A stretch of 64,000 nt of DNA, from the NCBI GenBank assembly GCA_963932145.1, contig OZ010581.1, forward strand, positions 83,364,093 to 83,428,092, read 5' to 3'. Under the pieces are notes generated by a model. That model was not told the DNA's origin. It saw only the letters and a program-made list of their open reading frames with translations, and searched no databases. Below are positions 60,349 through 64,000 of the stretch, piece by piece (positions within the stretch are counted from its first letter, which is position 1; every line of letters starts with the position of its first letter). The translations under genes were made by a program, and so were the position numbers. Origin of the DNA: Acanthosepion lycidas (lineage: Eukaryota > Mollusca > Cephalopoda > Sepiida > Sepiidae).

Positions 60349-61431
60349 TCACCTTAGCTTTGCCCGACAATGGGAACTTTTATGGCCTACACGTCCACAA
60401 TTAAAACATTTTTTATTCCTAAAGAAACAATCCTTCTTTATATGCTGTCCTCCACATGAACTGCATATAATTTTTCTTTCTTTATTATGTTTCCCCTTCT
60501 GTTGTCTTACAGTTTGTACTTGCGAAATGTTCTTCTCAAGCCGAGTATTGTCCTTTTTTATGTTTATAATTCGCTGACATTCTTCCGTTACTTTTTGTAG
60601 CATAATCTTCAGTTCCATGATAGAGAGGATTCTTGATCTAATTTCTTTGTCCTTAGTTGTCATTAGACCTTGCACAAAAATTAGACACTTGAACATGTCG
60701 CTTGACAATTCCTTTAATTTAAACGCCTCACACTGGGCATTAACCATACCTGCATACATAACAAAATCTTCATCCTCTTGTTTTACGATATTCAGACACT
60801 TGTATCGCATATGAAACGGACTATCTCTTTTATCGGAAACTTTCAACAAAATTTCTACTGTTTCACCGAATGTAATTTCTTCTGGCTTTTTTGGGAGGAT
60901 TAAATTCATGTATTTTGTATTTTCTTCTGTTCCCAACTTCTGCAACGATAGTGTTTTTTTATTTTTTTTTTTTTTTTTTTTTTTTCCTTGTCAGACCATT
61001 GTTCACATCTTTTCATAAATATTGTTTCAAACCTACGAAAATAAGCTGGAAACATTGAACCACTATCAGGGTTGTATTTGAATTTAGAGAGTGAATTTGA
61101 AATTCCTTCAACAGAAAAAAATCTAAAACCCGGTTCTTTTGTTGTCCTAGATAATGTCTTCCCAAAGTAATTTATTGTCTTTTGCCTGTTGTTTGAATAA
61201 CTTTTCAAACCTTTCTTGTTGCTGAATATATTGTTATTGGTCTTGTTTTTGGAATTCTTGTTGCAAAGTGACTTGTAGCACCTTAGCTAATTCCCCAATT
61301 TGTTCCATTCTGCCAACATATTCACAAGAAAAAATTTTGCTCCAGTAGACAATAAAATTTTCTAAGTCCAAACAAAAGGGGGGCAATTTCTTACTTCGTA
61401 AGCATTGCACAATTTTTCCCTTTTCTAACAT
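60349..61431 (-). pseudogene. gag of the 57-62 kb element
   Basis: Minus strand from 61431: MLEKGKIVQCLRSKK, RMEQIGELAKVLQVTLQQEF. After a frame change comes SKFKYNPDSGSMFPAYFRRF (capsid). A 24-nt T run at 60960-60985 then breaks the frame. The remainder, 60945-60349, reads KPEEITFGETVEILLKVSDK, and ends with zinc knuckles CSSCGGQHIKKDC and CFNCGRVGHKSSHC. The knuckles are intact. Confidence 0.88.
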
Positions 61432-61637
61432 TCCTCGTCAATAAGTGTTAAAACAAACATGATGGAAAAAATTACTTTCTGTAAGTGTCAAACAAGTCTT
61501 TCTAACGTTCTTTGTTAGTAAGTGTTGTCAACTGCATATATATTTTTTTTCTTTTGTTTTAACTTGTGAGGTCATTTCGAATCTTGTCGCTAACTGACAT
61601 GTCCCAGAAAGGGATATATTTGATCAAAGTAACTAAG

Positions 61638-61847
61638 TGGTTTAAGCTACTGTAAACAAGTAGAACAATCTAGCAGGTAGCAGTAATGGAACTGGTACTC
61701 GTCGCAGTCAATAGGTGTAGGCAATAGGCGTAGTCCAATGGGCAGCGACGTCTACCTGTACCTCTACATCATCCTGTATTTATGGCTGACATCAGCCAAT
61801 CATATTCCTGTGAGGGGTACACACATGTATGCATATTCATTACATCA
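61638..61847 (-). repeat. 5' LTR of the 57-62 kb element
   Basis: 210 bp. It differs from the other LTR by scattered substitutions and a 12-bp partial duplication around AATAGGTGTAGGCAATAGGC. Confidence 0.9.
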
Positions 61848-61849
61848 GA

Positions 61850-62095
61850 TACTTTAGTGCAGAGTTTGCTCTGTCACTAATTTTAAGTTTGTCAATAATA
61901 TTTTTACTAGTTTCAATAATTTTGTCAACTAAGTTAACAATATTATTATCTACTTTTCTATGAGTTTTAGTTAGATTTTTTTTCTAATTAAAGTATTATA
62001 ATCTTTAGGTGTAATTTTATAGAAGTTGATTGATTTGTCAGATTTGACAAAATCTTTGTCAGACGAATTAATGTCCTTTAATGGTGCACCCAATA
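61850..62095 (-). pseudogene. Penelope-like element, N-terminal RT part
   Basis: Minus strand from about 62080: PLKDINSSDKDFVKSDKSIN, FYKITPKDYNTLIRKKI, then a frameshift and DKIIETSKNIIDKLKISDRA, NSAL. The SDKxxxFYKxxxxxYxxLI block followed by a helix and IxDR is the N-terminal region of Penelope-like RTs. It stops at the Ty3/gypsy LTR. The RT core that should follow is nowhere in the window. Confidence 0.7.
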
Positions 62096-62666
62096 TTTAT
62101 TTGATTTATTCAACTTTAATATTGCCATGTTTTACCATCTATTCAGTATAAATATTCCACATTTTTAATTTTACTTACTGGCCCCTTTAAGAAGCTTCCT
62201 GAATATTAAAAAAATTAAAAAAAAAAAAAAAAAAATTTGTTTCTGATAACTTTGTCTACATCAACAAATCGGAACATCATGCTTGACTACATCCATAATA
62301 CATTTCTCACTGACATGTTTCCTAAGATTGTTGGATGACATGTCCAAGCATCAGTTCATCTTGACATGAAAAAATAACCCACCCATTTCCACCTTCTGAC
62401 TTTATTTTTCTATTTTAGCATAGATCTGTCTTTTTAGTTGGTTAATCTAGACATACCCACAAGTATATTTTTAATTCTGGCCTTATGCCCCCAACTTTAA
62501 CTTCCGAAAGAGGTAACAATTTGTTTTTCAATTTCCTAATAAATTATCACAAGTTATCTACCATCATCTGAGGAATTACTATCATAGTATTGAAACAGGA
62601 AGGCTTAGTGTGTAACAATGTAAAATGTTTTTATTATAATCTATTAAAATAAAAATATTTATATAT
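62096..62666. other. Non-coding; short LINE-tail-like block at its left end
   Basis: 62096-62150 antisense repeats the 3' end of the LINE at 56411-56475 (AATAGATGGTAAAA, TTGAATAAATCAAATAAATA). An A run lies at 62218-62235. Nothing else recognised. Confidence 0.55.
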
Positions 62667-63171
62667 TGTTACGAGGATGCATTTTTATAATAAGGGATTC
62701 CACTGAGTTCTACTTATTACAAAAAAGTTTTCATTGATGAAGTAGTTGTAAAATAGAGAAATTAGAAATAGAATGTTTGGAAGATTCTAGATCATTCTAG
62801 TATATTCGAGAAGAATCTAGATGATTCGAGAAACATCTAGAAATATCCAAATTAGGTGTTAGCCCCTATAAATTTGGAAAAGGGTTGTCAGTTGTTGAAA
62901 AGAATTTTGCTGTTATCAACTCCGGCTTTTGATTCAAGGACTATTATATCCAGCCGAAAGAATCTCTATAAAAAGTTGCCGACCAACCAAAACCCAAAAG
63001 AGAATTTCATGGAACAAATTTGGTAAAAGAATTTTGACTAATTTTCATTGACCAAACTAAAAATTAATATTTATTTACACATCTTTGTGGATTTCCAAAT
63101 ATAGCATGTAGATTACTTCACTAGCCCTAAAGTTATAAAGATATGATTCCCTTTCCTTCTCCCTCGTAACA
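62667..63171. mobile_element. Candidate solo LTR
   Basis: TGTTACGAGG at 62667-62676 and its exact reverse complement CCTCGTAACA at 63162-63171 give TG...CA ends for a 505-bp unit. Inside are six ATTCTAG/ATTCGAG-type motifs (62780-62842), TATAAA at 62867-62872 and a second TATAAAAA at 62967. No coding sequence or partner LTR is present. A later CGTAACA at 63325-63331 followed by ATAT offers an alternative 3' end. Confidence 0.5.
62780..62842. promoter_or_regulatory. Clustered heat-shock-element-like motifs upstream of TATAAA
   Basis: Six repeats at about 10-11-bp spacing: GATTCTAGATC, ATTCTAG, ATTCGAGAAG, ATCTAGATG, ATTCGAGAAA, ATCTAGAAA. TTCGAGAAG fits the TTCnnGAA heat-shock core. TATAAA starts 25 bp after the cluster. 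Regulatory function is inferred from sequence only. Confidence 0.4.
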
Positions 63172-63327
63172 CTTCGCCAGTAACTCTGTGTTTTCTGTTT
63201 TGTAGGCCACAATTGTTTATCTTGTATATATTTTATGTTCTGTTTTAGTAAATTAAATATTTGTTTGTGATTTAGCTCTTTGTTGTGGTAAATCATTTTT
63301 TTTCCTTTGTTACAATTATCAACACGT

Positions 63328-63331
<4 letters not shown>

Positions 63332-63367
<36 letters not shown>
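63332..63367. repeat. (TA)n microsatellite
   Basis: About 18 TA units. Confidence 0.95.
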
Positions 63368-63370
<3 letters not shown>

Positions 63371-63654
63371 CAATATAAAAAGAATTCTTCAATTCTATTT
63401 GACAGTTAGGTAAAATGTCCTAAATCATTATAATCACAAAAGCTATTATCTTTGTTGGTTAGCTTAAAAATCTCAAATAATTACTTGTTTCACTTAGATT
63501 TAAAAAAAAAAAAAAAGAAAAGCGAGTTCTATATCACTTTCGCCCACTGCATCATTGTACATAAATAACCTGAATGTATCTGAATTTCTGCCCAATGATA
63601 TTACATTATGTATTTATGTATAGATTGAAATTTTTGTGATGTGAAGTTATCATT

Positions 63655-63790
63655 ATTTATGCTATTTACATGCAGAATATTGGACTGATCTTTGTTGTTA
63701 TCACAACATTTCAGCTGTTATACCCTCCAGCTTTCATCAGATGTATATCAATCTGGATAACCTACTGAACTATTTAATCTACTAGTGGGT
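63655..63790 (-). mobile_element. SINE-like interspersed repeat (family B), copy 4
   Basis: Minus strand: ACATCTGATGAAAGCTGGAG, GGTATAACAGCTGAAATGTT, GTGATAACAACAAAGATCAG. This is the shared core of the copies at 23226 and 47495. Only the 3' half is recognisable. Confidence 0.65.
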
Positions 63791-64000
63791 AGACGTCTGC
63801 ATGTAAGTAGTGTAAAAAGAAAACCTAAAGAATGGGGAAACAAAGATAATTTTCATTCAAGCACTATAAAATTTATTTTGAAGTTGCATAACTACACATA
63901 GTTTTCAGTGCAGATATGCCCAACATAGATTTAAAAAGAGAAATTATTATAATTCAGACAGAAATTATTTCTTTTTATCATTTGGCATACTTTTTGTTGT

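Larger units (their letters stand above)
57009..61847 (-). mobile_element. Antisense Ty3/gypsy retrotransposon (Mag-like), nearly full length
   Basis: LTRs at 57009-57206 and 61638-61847, TG...CA ends. On the minus strand the order is gag with two zinc knuckles, protease, RT, RNase H, integrase, then polypurine tract GTGGGAGG (57207-57214 on the + strand) directly against the 3' LTR. CX2CX3HX4C plus CX2CX4HX4C knuckles are typical of the Mag lineage. It is the youngest-looking element here: motifs are mostly readable, but frameshifts, stops and a lost protease Asp make it inactive. No target-site duplication: GTAAG on the left, GATAC on the right. Confidence 0.9.

Overview
This is a eukaryotic, strongly AT-rich window with long introns, GT-AG splice sites, many microsatellites and many decayed mobile elements. 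There are no operons, ribosome-binding sites or other prokaryotic features. The only host gene I recognise is a myosin phosphatase targeting subunit (PPP1R12A/MYPT family) on the + strand. Ten internal exons lie between 13608 and 52701, all phase-compatible with one another. The 5' exons (RVxF motif and first ankyrin repeats) and the 3' exons (inhibitory phosphorylation site, C-terminal coiled coil) are outside the window, so essentially all the rest is intronic. Intron size and a repeat mix of tRNA-derived SINEs, Penelope-like elements, Ty3/gypsy, RTE/jockey-like LINEs and mariner/Tc1 relics suggest a lophotrochozoan, possibly a coleoid cephalopod such as an octopus. That species call is inference.

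Layout. 1-13.6 kb: probably an upstream intron, with a decayed THAP/P-element transposase (minus, 4.0-7.2 kb), a palindromic mariner MITE (7.68 kb), a spaced inverted repeat (9.39-10.23 kb) and an RTE-like LINE fragment (12.3-13.2 kb). 13.6-29.8 kb: exons for the end of the ankyrin domain and the acidic linker, with a Ty3/gypsy element (14.6-17.7 kb, carrying a second MITE), an antisense LINE (20.1-21.9 kb) and another antisense LINE (27.9-29.2 kb). 29.8-52.7 kb: linker exons, a Tc1-like relic (36.8-37.5 kb), an antisense Ty3/gypsy element with recognisable LTRs and polypurine tract (39.3-43.2 kb), a 1-kb foldback element (44.5-45.6 kb), a mariner relic (49.1-50.0 kb) and a LINE fragment (51.0-51.6 kb). 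52.7-64 kb: a LINE relic, and the best preserved Ty3/gypsy element (57.0-61.8 kb, antisense, LTRs and polypurine tract) sitting between two remnants of a Penelope-like element. A candidate solo LTR with heat-shock-like motifs follows at 62.7-63.2 kb.

The most unusual object is a pair of roughly 0.9-1.0 kb elements at 20433-21422 and 30112-30992. Each combines a unique 5' part, blocks of a roughly 30-bp minisatellite, a unique 3' part and an A-rich end. Each is bounded by its own 11-bp target-site duplication, an architecture resembling the SVA composite retroposons of apes. Exon borders were read by eye from splice consensus and reading frame; mobile-element borders are approximate unless LTR ends or target-site duplications are named.
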